This document shows, piece after piece, positions 33,473 through 41,541 of a stretch of DNA of 44,170 nucleotides. Within the stretch, counting starts at the first letter, position 1. Every line of letters begins with the position of its first letter. The stretch is from an uncultured Bacilli bacterium (GTDB lineage Bacteria > Bacillota_I > Bacilli_A > RF39 > UBA660). The DNA lies in the NCBI GenBank assembly GCA_944329375.1, contig CALVIB010000008.1:1-44170 (forward strand). The letters are read 5' to 3'. A program made the position numbers and the translations under genes. The notes under the pieces were generated by a model. The model saw only the letters and a list, made by a program, of their open reading frames with translations. It made no database searches and was not told the origin of the DNA.

Positions 33473-34867
33473 TTATGACACTATTGTGAAAGGGTTTTCT
33501 TTTGTACCTAATCCAGTTAAAACAATGTGAGATTTTAAGAAAACTACTGGGCGAGGAGAATTAGTATGTGCTGCATTAGAAGTTCCAACTACTGCTGAAA
33601 AATCACTATTTGAAAAACCAGTCCAAACTCTACTATATGCTGGTTCGGTAACCATATAATATACATTAATTGTCCAATATCTTAAAAAATCTGTACTATT
33701 TAATAAATAATTGCTATTACAATTGTTTTGATTATTTTGAGAATATGTTGCTGATGTACATAATGGATTAGTACTTGCTCTTAATAAATCTGATACATTG
33801 GCTAGTCCCACATTTCCTATCCATGTATACATTTTCTCTCCTGATATATTTTTTTCTATACTATCTGTTCCTTCACTTAACATCTCTACTACTCCAATAT
33901 TAAATGTATGTGATGTCATTTGCTCTTTGGCTGTGTTATTTATGTTATTAACATAATAATCATCATTTAAATATATTTTTATACTTGAATCTTCCGTTAC
34001 TGTTCCTTTTACTGCGCCATCTGGTGTTGAAAATTCTCCAGATACAGCTGCAAACACTCCACAACCATATGATGGATTTGTACAATATGAATTATTTACT
34101 GTACTTCTATGATTTGCTTCATCGAATGCCCGCTTTTCTAAAACATCGTTTCTAATTATTTTATATGTTCCATCTGTTTCTTTAGCGATTATTCTCCATG
34201 TTTCATTATTGAATGTTATATAATTATTAGGATTTTGTCCGCGATATATTAATCTTCCATCTTCATAACTATCCTCATATAAGCCATCTCCCGTTGTTAC
34301 TATTTCTACCTCTTGCTCGCCTATGGTTGGAACTGAAGGCTCTACATATCCATTTGGTGCCTGACTATAATCTAATGTTACTGTAAAATCGGCTGTTAAA
34401 TTATCTGGTTGCTCTGTTACATTATTATATTTTACTATTACTGTTAAGAGTGCTGTATTACCTGCTTTTAATAATGCCCCTTCTCTTATTCCTGTTACTT
34501 CAAATCCTATGGCTGGATTATTACTTTCTGGTACAGTTATCTTATCTAACTTCGCATCTATATCTCCTTCATTAGATACTGTTATATCATATTGCATTGT
34601 ATCATTTGGTAATACTAATTTTGTCTTAAATGTTGCTGTTGTATCTGTATGAGTAGGCTCTGATATATTACTAGGTGTACCACTTACTACTTTGCTTTGT
34701 ATATCAGTTATTTTTACACTCCAATTACTTGTTATATTAGACGTTCCTGTTATTTTTAATTGTGATTGAAAAGCTGCATACCCTACTCCCATTATTACTA
34801 ATATCATACATAATCCTACTATTATATAATTACGCTGTGTTCTATTAATTTTCTTCTCATTTTCCAT
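33473..34867 (-). CDS. TasA/SipW-type signal surface protein with DUF6273-like C-terminus
   Basis: A 464-aa predicted surface protein. The basic start and helix YIIVGLCMILVIMGVGYAAF, followed by QSQLKITGTSNITSNWSV, resemble the SipW-class signal segment of TasA-like filament subunits. Residues ~45-165 form an Ig/DUF-like beta domain (ITVSNEGDIDAKLDKITVP). After ~190 comes a second domain (GLYEDSYEDGRLIYRGQNPN, NETWRIIAKETDGTYKIIR, ending RPVVFLKSHIVLTGLGTKEN) like those of DUF6273-containing surface proteins in gut Bacillota. No SipW peptidase or pilus operon is nearby. Codon use is a little less A+T-rich than its neighbours. AAAGGAGA precedes the ATG. Confidence 0.8.
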   Translation of the reverse strand: MENEKKINRTQRNYIIVGLCMILVIMGVGYAAFQSQLKITGTSNITSNWSVKITDIQSKVVSGTPSNISEPTHTDTTATFKTKLVLPNDTMQYDITVSNEGDIDAKLDKITVPESNNPAIGFEVTGIREGALLKAGNTALLTVIVKYNNVTEQPDNLTADFTVTLDYSQAPNGYVEPSVPTIGEQEVEIVTTGDGLYEDSYEDGRLIYRGQNPNNYITFNNETWRIIAKETDGTYKIIRNDVLEKRAFDEANHRSTVNNSYCTNPSYGCGVFAAVSGEFSTPDGAVKGTVTEDSSIKIYLNDDYYVNNINNTAKEQMTSHTFNIGVVEMLSEGTDSIEKNISGEKMYTWIGNVGLANVSDLLRASTNPLCTSATYSQNNQNNCNSNYLLNSTDFLRYWTINVYYMVTEPAYSRVWTGFSNSDFSAVVGTSNAAHTNSPRPVVFLKSHIVLTGLGTKENPFTIVS

Positions 34868-34895
34868 TCTCCTTTACCTTACATACCCACTTTAT

Positions 34896-34931
34896 CAAAA
34901 AAACAAGTAATATTTTTGAAAAATTACTCGT
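34896..34931 (-). terminator. uvrC terminator
   Basis: A 9-bp stem (34931-34923 with 34911-34903, one G-T) is followed by a T run (34902-34896). It ends only ~30 bases before the next start codon. Confidence 0.8.
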
Positions 34932-34958
34932 TTTAACTTTTTATTTACAAAATATAAT

Positions 34959-36722
34959 TTATTGTTCTTCTTTCATACTATTTAAAATATCAATAAGTTC
35001 TTCTGCTATCTTTTTAGGTAATACACTAGATAATTCTTCCACACTTTGTTTTCGCATATTCTCGGTGGTCTTATATTTTTTAAGTAACTCTTTTTTACGT
35101 TCTTTACCAATACCAGGAATATCATCAAGTATAGAAGCATATAAACCTTTACTTCTAATTTGTCTATGATAATTAATTGTAAAATTATGTACCTCATCCT
35201 GCATTCTTTCTAAATAATGAAATAAATTACTTCTTTTTTCAATTGGTATCTCTCCATCAAATGTCACAAGTGCATTAGTTGAATGCTTATCATCTTTTTT
35301 AAGACCAACTAAATTGATATTCATTCCTAAACTATCCAAAACTTCTTTAGCCACATTCATCTGTCCAATTCCACCATCCACAATAATTAAATCAGGTCTA
35401 ATTAAATTATCCTTAAGAACTCTAAAATATCTTCTATAAATAACTTCCCGCATCGTACCATAATCATCATTTTTATCAACAGAAATTTTAAATTTTCTAT
35501 ATTCATTTTTAGATGGACTTCCATCTATAAATACAACCATACCAGACACATTATATGTTCCAAATAAATGCGCATTATCAAAAAGTTCAATCCTATCTAA
35601 TTTATCTAATCCTAAAACATTTTTAAGTTCCTCATTAGCTTTAACCGTTTTCTCCTCAGTTTTAATAACCAAATCATATTCATCTTCAAGCTGCTTTTTC
35701 GCATTATCGCTAGCCATATCAACTAACTTCTTCTTAACACCTTTCTCAGGTACTTTAACTTTAACCTTAAAATAATCAGAAAGTAAATCACTATCTACAA
35801 TATTAGGTACTAAAACCTCTTTAGGTATCAAAGCCTTTTCATAAAACTTCGCAATATATCTAGTTAATTCCTCACCATCTTCATCAATTAAAGGAATAAT
35901 CTGATGGTGATGACCACTTATCTTACTACCTCTAACAAATAACACAAACACACTCAAATAATTTCCATCATTATAATATCCAAATATATCCCTATCTACA
36001 TTATCATTAACTTCGATTTTCTGTTTAACCAAAACAACACTAATATCATCAAGTAAATTTTTAAGTTCTAAAGCCTTTTCAAAATGTAACAAATCACTTT
36101 CTTTTTGAATTTCTTCTTTTAATTTATTTGTAACAATTTCATCATTACCCTTTAAAAAACTTACAATTTCCTTTTCCATTTTATCTATTTTATCTTGAGC
36201 AACATTATTTGTACAGTATCCTAAACATTGACCAATATGATAATATAAACAAGGTCTTTTTTGATATGTTCGGCACTTTCTTAAAGGATATAATCTATTT
36301 AATAAATTAACAACCTTTCTAGCCGCATAAACATTAGGATAAGGTCCAAACAATCTTGTTTTTTTCTTTTTTCTATGAACATTTCTAACAATAAGCAATC
36401 TTGGAATCTTTTCTTCAGTCAACTCAATATAAGGATAACTTTTATCATCCCTAAGTAAAATATTATATTTTGGGTCATGTTTTTTAATAAGACTAATTTC
36501 TAATATCAAAGACTCTGTCTCAGAAGAAACAACAATATAATCAAAATCCGCAATATCATGAACTAATCTAGCCGTTTTACCAGTATGTGAAGAGTGAAAA
36601 TAAGAATTAAGTCTATTTTTTAAATCTTTAGCCTTACCAACATAAATAATAACTCCATCCTTATCTTTCATTAAATAACACCCGGGTTTATGTGGAACTA
36701 ACTTCAATTTATCTAATACCAT
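34959..36722 (-). CDS. uvrC: excinuclease ABC subunit C
   Basis: A 587-aa dual-incision nuclease subunit of nucleotide excision repair. The GIY-YIG domain (~10-90) shows KPGCYLMKDKDGVIIYVGKA and LKNRLNSYF. A Cys-rich segment (CRTYQKRPCLYYHIGQCLGYC), a UVR helix (~200-235) and the RNase H-like domain with IELFDNAHLFG, LIIVDGGIGQ and VGLKKDD follow. Two helix-hairpin-helix motifs (DDIPGIGKERKKELLKKY) close it. All nuclease motifs are intact. GAGGTGAGGAG precedes the ATG. Confidence 0.97.
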   Translation of the reverse strand: MVLDKLKLVPHKPGCYLMKDKDGVIIYVGKAKDLKNRLNSYFHSSHTGKTARLVHDIADFDYIVVSSETESLILEISLIKKHDPKYNILLRDDKSYPYIELTEEKIPRLLIVRNVHRKKKKTRLFGPYPNVYAARKVVNLLNRLYPLRKCRTYQKRPCLYYHIGQCLGYCTNNVAQDKIDKMEKEIVSFLKGNDEIVTNKLKEEIQKESDLLHFEKALELKNLLDDISVVLVKQKIEVNDNVDRDIFGYYNDGNYLSVFVLFVRGSKISGHHHQIIPLIDEDGEELTRYIAKFYEKALIPKEVLVPNIVDSDLLSDYFKVKVKVPEKGVKKKLVDMASDNAKKQLEDEYDLVIKTEEKTVKANEELKNVLGLDKLDRIELFDNAHLFGTYNVSGMVVFIDGSPSKNEYRKFKISVDKNDDYGTMREVIYRRYFRVLKDNLIRPDLIIVDGGIGQMNVAKEVLDSLGMNINLVGLKKDDKHSTNALVTFDGEIPIEKRSNLFHYLERMQDEVHNFTINYHRQIRSKGLYASILDDIPGIGKERKKELLKKYKTTENMRKQSVEELSSVLPKKIAEELIDILNSMKEEQ

Positions 36723-36743
36723 AACTCCTCACCTCTTTAAGTA

Positions 36744-36772
36744 ATTATAATGAAATATCAATATTTAATCAA
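36744..36772 (-). promoter_or_regulatory. uvrC promoter
   Basis: Minus strand: TTGATT (36772-36767), 17-base spacer, TATAAT (36749-36744). Confidence 0.7.
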
Positions 36773-36829
36773 GATTAAACGTAAATTTGGTCGCGTTTCA
36801 AAAGTAAAGGAAAATAAAATAACCTTACA

Positions 36830-36858
36830 TTGACTTTTTAATAAGTTGTATATATAAT
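36830..36858 (+). promoter_or_regulatory. promoter of the frameshifted lipoprotein gene
   Basis: TTGACT (36830-36835), 17-base spacer, perfect TATAAT (36853-36858), 26 bases before the start codon. A strong promoter for a gene that is out of frame. Confidence 0.8.
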
Positions 36859-36883
36859 AACACCTAAAGAAAAAAGGAACATT

Positions 36884-37331
36884 ATGGAAAATATTTCTAG
36901 AAGAAAGTATTTAAAGTTAATTGGTTCACTAAGTGGACTTATCATATTAAATAGCCTAACTGGCTGTGATGAAGTTAATATAGATTATGATGAAGATAAT
37001 AACAATGAAGAAGCTTTAGATTATGATGAAAATGGAATTAAAAACGAATATTGGAAAGCCACCGGTAATACCAAACAATTTAACCCAGGTGAACACTTTA
37101 TCTATAACCAAAAACAAAAAAAATGGACAGATAATAATTCCAGATGGATATGAATATATAAGTAGTGAAGCTATCCCTGAAACGTATTGGATTAAATACA
37201 ATTTTATAAATACCGTACCTGTAACAGCTTTAGAATATAAACATAATTTAAATGACGATATCGCCTTCCCTTATTCAGGAACTCCTATACAGTTAGAAAA
37301 TGAAAATTCAAAACAAAAAACATTAAGTTAG
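36884..37331 (+). pseudogene. small lipoprotein gene broken by a frameshift at an A8 run
   Basis: The first frame (36884-37153) encodes a start with SRRKYLKL, a hydrophobic stretch and a lipobox LTGC (~24-27), then an acidic segment and FNPGEHFIYNQKQKK. The continuation (IIIPDGYEYISSEAIPETYW to KQKTLS, stop at 37331) is in the +1 frame. The frames meet at eight A residues (37116-37123); removing one A restores a single 148-aa protein. Promoter, RBS (AAAGGAAC) and terminator are all in place. Possible explanations are a real mutation, a phase-variable tract, slippage during expression, or a sequencing error. The double Arg before the helix could be a Tat signal. The domain is unrecognised. Confidence 0.75.
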
Positions 37332-37361
37332 TAAGGTGCATTTTACCTTACTTTTATTTTT
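37330..37361 (+). terminator. terminator of the lipoprotein gene
   Basis: A perfect 8-bp stem AGTAAGGT/ACCTTACT with a 7-base loop is followed by TTTATTTTT. Confidence 0.85.
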
Positions 37362-37370
37362 GTTTAAACC

Positions 37371-37399
37371 TTGTATTTTAAATATATTTTCTTTATAAT
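37371..37399 (+). promoter_or_regulatory. promoter of the yigZ-like gene
   Basis: TTGTAT (37371-37376), 17-base spacer, TATAAT (37394-37399). It starts ten bases after the preceding terminator. Confidence 0.7.
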
Positions 37400-37415
37400 C
37401 AAATTGGTGATAACT

Positions 37416-38000
37416 ATGAAGTCCATTCAAAAAAAAATAACCAATGAAATAATTATTAATAAATCAAAGTTTATTACTATTTTAACCAATATAAATGATA
37501 TAGATAAAATTAAAGAAGAATTAGAAAACATCAAAAAAACATACAAAGATGCAACACATTACTGCTTTGCTTACATTATAAATAATCATGAAAAATGTTC
37601 AGATAATGGAGAGCCTAGTGGTACTGCTGGTATGCCTATTTTAAATGTTTTAAAACAAAATAATTTAACTAATATATTATGTGTTGTAATAAGATATTTT
37701 GGTGGTATCAAACTAGGAGCTGGAGGACTCATCAGAGCTTATAGTTCTAGTGCGAGTGAAGCTTTAAACAAAGCTAATATTGTAAACTTAGTAAAAGGAT
37801 ATAAAATAATCATTGAATTTTCTTATAATAATATAAAACAAATAGATTATTTATTAAAAAATATTCAAATAAAAAAAGATTATAGTAATAATATAACATA
37901 TACTTTTAATATAAAAGAAGAAAAGTTAAATAAAATTGAAAATGAATTATCCAAGCTTTCCAAAATAAAACTTAAGAAGCAAATAACTTTAGCCTCTTAA
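37416..38000 (+). CDS. yigZ: YigZ/IMPACT family protein
   Basis: A 194-aa IMPACT-family protein. The N-terminal domain carries KSKFITIL, the block DATHYCFAYIIN, CSDNGEPSGTAGMPIL, and VIRYFGGIKLGAGGLIRAYS with the glycine-rich signature. The C-terminal EF-G IV-like domain (DUF1949 type) follows from ~130. Eukaryotic IMPACT affects translation control; the bacterial role is unsettled. The start at 37416 follows TTGGTGAT and lies downstream of the promoter, which excludes the longer reading from 37371. Its last 12 bases overlap the convergent YfmH gene. Confidence 0.92.
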   Translation: MKSIQKKITNEIIINKSKFITILTNINDIDKIKEELENIKKTYKDATHYCFAYIINNHEKCSDNGEPSGTAGMPILNVLKQNNLTNILCVVIRYFGGIKLGAGGLIRAYSSSASEALNKANIVNLVKGYKIIIEFSYNNIKQIDYLLKNIQIKKDYSNNITYTFNIKEEKLNKIENELSKLSKIKLKKQITLAS

Positions 38001-38005
38001 GTTTT
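37967..38005. terminator. bidirectional terminator shared by yigZ-like and yfmH-like genes
   Basis: AAAACTTAAGA (37967-37977) pairs perfectly with TCTTAAGTTTT (37995-38005), with T tracts on both sides. It lies inside the last codons of both convergent genes. Confidence 0.75.
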
Positions 38006-39272
38006 TATTATCCAAAATAACCACGCTTCTATTATTTAAATTAATATTATGAATAAATTTTTTAAAAGTTTCAAAATCAAGATTTTTTAACTTATTATAC
38101 ATGTCGTAAACTGGACCACCATAAAAATAGGTTTGATTAGAAATCATATTACATATACCAACAGAGTTTTCAGTTGATAAAACTACTGAATTTAATATAG
38201 ATTTTTTAATTAAATTAAAATCATTTTCATTAAAATCAAAATCTTTAATAGTCTTATCGATTAAATCTACAAGTTCATCCACCCCATCTTTAACAGTTGC
38301 ATTAAATAAAATAACATAATAATCATCTACTACCTCTAAGTAAGCAGAAACAGTTGAAATGATATTTTTATTTTTGGCAAAAACATCAGTTACTTTAGAA
38401 ATAGCTCCAAACCTCATGTCTAGTAAAAATGAAAAATAAATTTTATTTAAATAAGCATCTTTTATATATGTTGGCTTTTTAACCTTATAACTTATCAAAA
38501 TTTCTTTAGATAAATTATCCATATAAATAATATCTTTTTCTTTAACTACACTTTCAGGCTCATCTTTATGTTTAATAATAACCTTATCTCTTTTTTTAAA
38601 ATCATATTTTTTATAAAATTTTTTAATAAATTCAATAGTCTTTTCTACATCGACATCGCCACTAATTGTCAGTATCATATTACTAGGATGATAAAAAGTA
38701 TTATAGACATTATATAAATCTTCTTTAGTGATCATATTAATATCTTCTAAAGTTCCTAAAACCGTATTTTTAAAATCCAAATTATGAAAAGTATTTAATA
38801 AATTTCTATCATAGACAATAGAAAATGGATTATCTAAATCTTGTTTTTTCTCCTGTGAAATAATACCTTTTTCCTTTAAAACATTCTCATCAGTAAAATA
38901 TGGCTCATGAACACATTTAAGTAAAGTCTCTAAGTTTTCATAAAAATGACCAGTTCCTGTAAAATGATAAGCCGTAACAAATTCATTAGTAAAAGCATTA
39001 CCTGAAGCCCCATTATTCTCATAAACAGAAAGTGGGTCTTTACCATCTTTTTTTTCAAACATCTTGTGTTCTAAAAAATGAGCAACTCCCCCAGGAACCT
39101 TAGTAAATTCATTATGACCATCCATTTTAAACTCTAAAATAGAGCCACCAAAAAAAGTAGTTATTCTAGCATGAATCGTATGTCTTGGAATTTTAGAGAT
39201 AAATATTCTAAGCCCATTATCTAAAACTTCTTCATATACATCCAAATCTAATCCGACATAACTTTTTTTCAT
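37989..39272 (-). CDS. yfmH: M16 peptidase, catalytic partner (YfmH/YmfH-like)
   Basis: A 427-aa M16-family zinc protease. The inverted motif HFLEHKMF (~64-71) is intact, with downstream Glu residues around EFVTAYHFTGTG and the second half DNLSKEILISYKVK of the M16 fold. It pairs with the inactive-looking subunit encoded one base upstream. In Bacillus-type genomes this pair is annotated as associated with EF-P 5-aminopentanol modification; EF-P is not in this window. GGAGAGAG precedes the ATG. Confidence 0.93.
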   Translation of the reverse strand: MKKSYVGLDLDVYEEVLDNGLRIFISKIPRHTIHARITTFFGGSILEFKMDGHNEFTKVPGGVAHFLEHKMFEKKDGKDPLSVYENNGASGNAFTNEFVTAYHFTGTGHFYENLETLLKCVHEPYFTDENVLKEKGIISQEKKQDLDNPFSIVYDRNLLNTFHNLDFKNTVLGTLEDINMITKEDLYNVYNTFYHPSNMILTISGDVDVEKTIEFIKKFYKKYDFKKRDKVIIKHKDEPESVVKEKDIIYMDNLSKEILISYKVKKPTYIKDAYLNKIYFSFLLDMRFGAISKVTDVFAKNKNIISTVSAYLEVVDDYYVILFNATVKDGVDELVDLIDKTIKDFDFNENDFNLIKKSILNSVVLSTENSVGICNMISNQTYFYGGPVYDMYNKLKNLDFETFKKFIHNINLNNRSVVILDNKNLRG

Positions 39273-39273
39273 A

Positions 39274-40530
39274 CTATCTCTCTCCTTTTAATAAATAGAC
39301 TGTATCAATATGTACCTTTTTAGCTAAATTCATAACATCTTCTTTAGTAACTTTTTCCATTTGTTTTTTTCTAACATCTATTCTATCATTATGAATAAAA
39401 AGTTCAGATGTATAATTACTAGTAACTTCACTTTGAGTATCTTCAATTTTAATTAAAGAATTATAATAAATCTCTTTAACTCCTTCAAATAATTCTAAAG
39501 GAAAATTACCTTCTTCCATATTTTTCATTTCTTTTTTTACCAAATCATATGTCTTTTCAAAATCAGAGCCATTTATTCCCGCATATATTTTCATAGTTTC
39601 AAATAAATTTTGTCTAGTGGCATATATATAATAACAAAGTGAGTTTCTTTCTCTAACTGTTTGTGTTAAAAGAGAATTCATTCCTCCACCTAAAATCCAA
39701 GAATACAAAACAAATACATACTTTCTTTCAAAATCGGTTAAATCCATTAGTTTGCACCCTATAACTAAATTACTTTGAGTATTTAAAGATGGCTCAATAA
39801 TAATTTTTTCTTTTTTATTATAACTATCTTGCTTAATTAAATGATTTATTTTTTTCTTTGAACCTTTAAATTTAATAAGTTTACTAAATATATTTTTTAT
39901 TTTGGTAGGATTAACATCACCACAGACAAATATATCTAATGTGCCTTCCTTCATAATTTTCTTATAAAAATCATAAAGTTCTTCTGCCGTTAAACTTTCG
40001 ATACTTTGAATAAATTCATTTAATTTCATAACATCATATTTTCTTGTTTTCATTTCCTCAGACAAACGACCACTCGCATAATCTTGTGGTCTATCTTTCA
40101 TAGTCCTATAATATTCAAGTAACTTTTCCTTTTGAATTTCAAACACTTCTCTATCAAAACCATTATCTATAATTTTAGGCTCAAATATAAAACTAGTCAA
40201 AAATTTAAAATTAGCTTCATTCATTCCAATTTCTGTATATTTTTCATTTGCAAAACTAGCACTTAAAGTAAGGATGTCTTGCGAGCCACTACTTAAAATC
40301 CTAATGTTATAAGATGGGTCATAAATACTCGCACAAAAAACATTAATATCTCTCAAACTATCAAAGTGACTACTTGTTTGAATAAGTAATCTACTAAGCA
40401 TTCCCATATATCTTTCCGTATCTTTTTCATCTTCAAATCTTATATTAATATTATAAGAAATAGTTTTAAAACGATTGGTTTTAATAACGTGCAGATTAAA
40501 ACCACCCATATCATAATCAAAATATTCCAT
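39274..40530 (-). CDS. yfmF: M16 peptidase-like, non-catalytic partner (YfmF/YmfF-like)
   Basis: A 418-aa M16-fold protein without HxxEH. The equivalent region reads MLSRLLIQTSSHFDSLRD, so the zinc site is lost. The C-terminal half keeps the family's substrate-cleft residues (SWILGGGMNSLLTQTVRERN, then SLCYYIYA), matching the R/Y subunit of heterodimeric M16 enzymes. It lies one base before the catalytic subunit and downstream of deoD. Loss of the metal motif is normal for this partner, not decay. Confidence 0.92.
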   Translation of the reverse strand: MEYFDYDMGGFNLHVIKTNRFKTISYNINIRFEDEKDTERYMGMLSRLLIQTSSHFDSLRDINVFCASIYDPSYNIRILSSGSQDILTLSASFANEKYTEIGMNEANFKFLTSFIFEPKIIDNGFDREVFEIQKEKLLEYYRTMKDRPQDYASGRLSEEMKTRKYDVMKLNEFIQSIESLTAEELYDFYKKIMKEGTLDIFVCGDVNPTKIKNIFSKLIKFKGSKKKINHLIKQDSYNKKEKIIIEPSLNTQSNLVIGCKLMDLTDFERKYVFVLYSWILGGGMNSLLTQTVRERNSLCYYIYATRQNLFETMKIYAGINGSDFEKTYDLVKKEMKNMEEGNFPLELFEGVKEIYYNSLIKIEDTQSEVTSNYTSELFIHNDRIDVRKKQMEKVTKEDVMNLAKKVHIDTVYLLKGER

Positions 40531-40567
40531 ATCACACCCCCATGATTAGTATAACCAAAAACAATAA

Positions 40568-41281
40568 TTATAAAACAGAATCTAAAGCAAGTTTAATCAT
40601 TTTATCCAAACCTTGCTCTCTTTCTTCGGCTGTGGCAACCTCTTTAATATATTTTGAATCAACTACGCTCATTAAACAAGACGCTTTTTTACCAAGCATT
40701 TTGGCAATATAAAATAAGGCAAAAGCTTCCATTTCGGCCGCAATTGGTTTTATATCATTAGGCATTCTATCAAAAAATTTATTAACATCTGTCATATAAA
40801 CATCAAAACAATCTAAACAAGCTGTCATTCCACGGTACAATTTAATTTCATTTTGATAAGCCACTTTACCAATTTTAATATTTAAATCCTCATCACTATA
40901 AGCAATATGACATAAATCATTATTTAATGTTAAAGCAAAACTACTTTCTGTATAACAAGCTGTCGATAAAATAATATCAAATAATTTCATATCTTCTACA
41001 TATGCACCACATGAACCTATTCTAATAATTTCTTCGACATCATAAAACTTATAAAGTTCATAAGCATATATTCCCATACTAGGCATACCCATACCATGAG
41101 CCATAACTGTAACCTCTTTACCTTTATATAATCCAGTATAAGCATACATTCCTCTAACTTCATTAACTAATCTATAATCTGTCAAATATTTTTCAGCAAT
41201 ATACTTTGCCCTCATAGGGTCTCCAGGCATAATCACTGTTTTAGCAATTTCCCCTTTTTTCGCGCTATTATGTGGGGTCAT
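40568..41281 (-). CDS. deoD: purine-nucleoside phosphorylase (DeoD type)
   Basis: A 237-aa hexameric-type PNP that splits purine ribo- and deoxyribonucleosides with phosphate. It shows the conserved TPHNSAKKGEIAKTVIMPGD at the start, the phosphate-binding RGMYAYTGLYKG, IRIGSCGAY, the purine-site VEMEAFALFYIA region (read here AEMEAFALF) and the catalytic Asp in VVDSKY. The ATG at 41281 follows GGAGAG; longer readings add no family sequence. The length matches DeoD (~235 aa). It is followed by the M16 pair. Confidence 0.95.
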   Translation of the reverse strand: MTPHNSAKKGEIAKTVIMPGDPMRAKYIAEKYLTDYRLVNEVRGMYAYTGLYKGKEVTVMAHGMGMPSMGIYAYELYKFYDVEEIIRIGSCGAYVEDMKLFDIILSTACYTESSFALTLNNDLCHIAYSDEDLNIKIGKVAYQNEIKLYRGMTACLDCFDVYMTDVNKFFDRMPNDIKPIAAEMEAFALFYIAKMLGKKASCLMSVVDSKYIKEVATAEEREQGLDKMIKLALDSVL

Positions 41282-41325
41282 ATTTCCACTCTCCTTTTCT
41301 ATAATAGATTGTAACAAACACCTAT

Positions 41326-41457
41326 TTATAAGTCAAATATATTACCTATTTTCTTATATATTCCAGTGACATATTTTTTTCCATTAATAATTTTATAGCT
41401 TAAAGCAAAATTGGCTAAAAGAATCATAATAAAATAATTATTTCTTATTAATTGCAT
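41326..41457 (-). CDS. small membrane protein, 43 aa
   Basis: A 43-aa frame with the strongest Shine-Dalgarno site seen nearby (GGAGGAGGTAAC directly before the ATG). It encodes MQLIRNNYFIMILLANFALS, a hydrophobic helix, then YKIINGKKYVTG and a basic amphipathic end. It has no recognised family. It is the first gene of the deoD-yfmF-yfmH transcript, 44 bases before deoD, and could be a small membrane protein or a translated leader. Confidence 0.65.
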   Translation of the reverse strand: MQLIRNNYFIMILLANFALSYKIINGKKYVTGIYKKIGNIFDL

Positions 41458-41515
41458 GTTACCTCCTCCTATATATAACATACAATTTTTTTACTCTATT
41501 TCCTTCTTCCAAAAG

Positions 41516-41541
41516 AAAAAACCAGATTACTCTGATTTTTT
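41516..41541. terminator. terminator at the 3' end of the chimeric gene
   Basis: AAAAAACCAGA (41516-41526) pairs with TCTGATTTTTT (41531-41541) over 11 positions with one wobble and a 4-base loop. It has T runs on both strands and overlaps the gene's stop codon. Confidence 0.8.
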
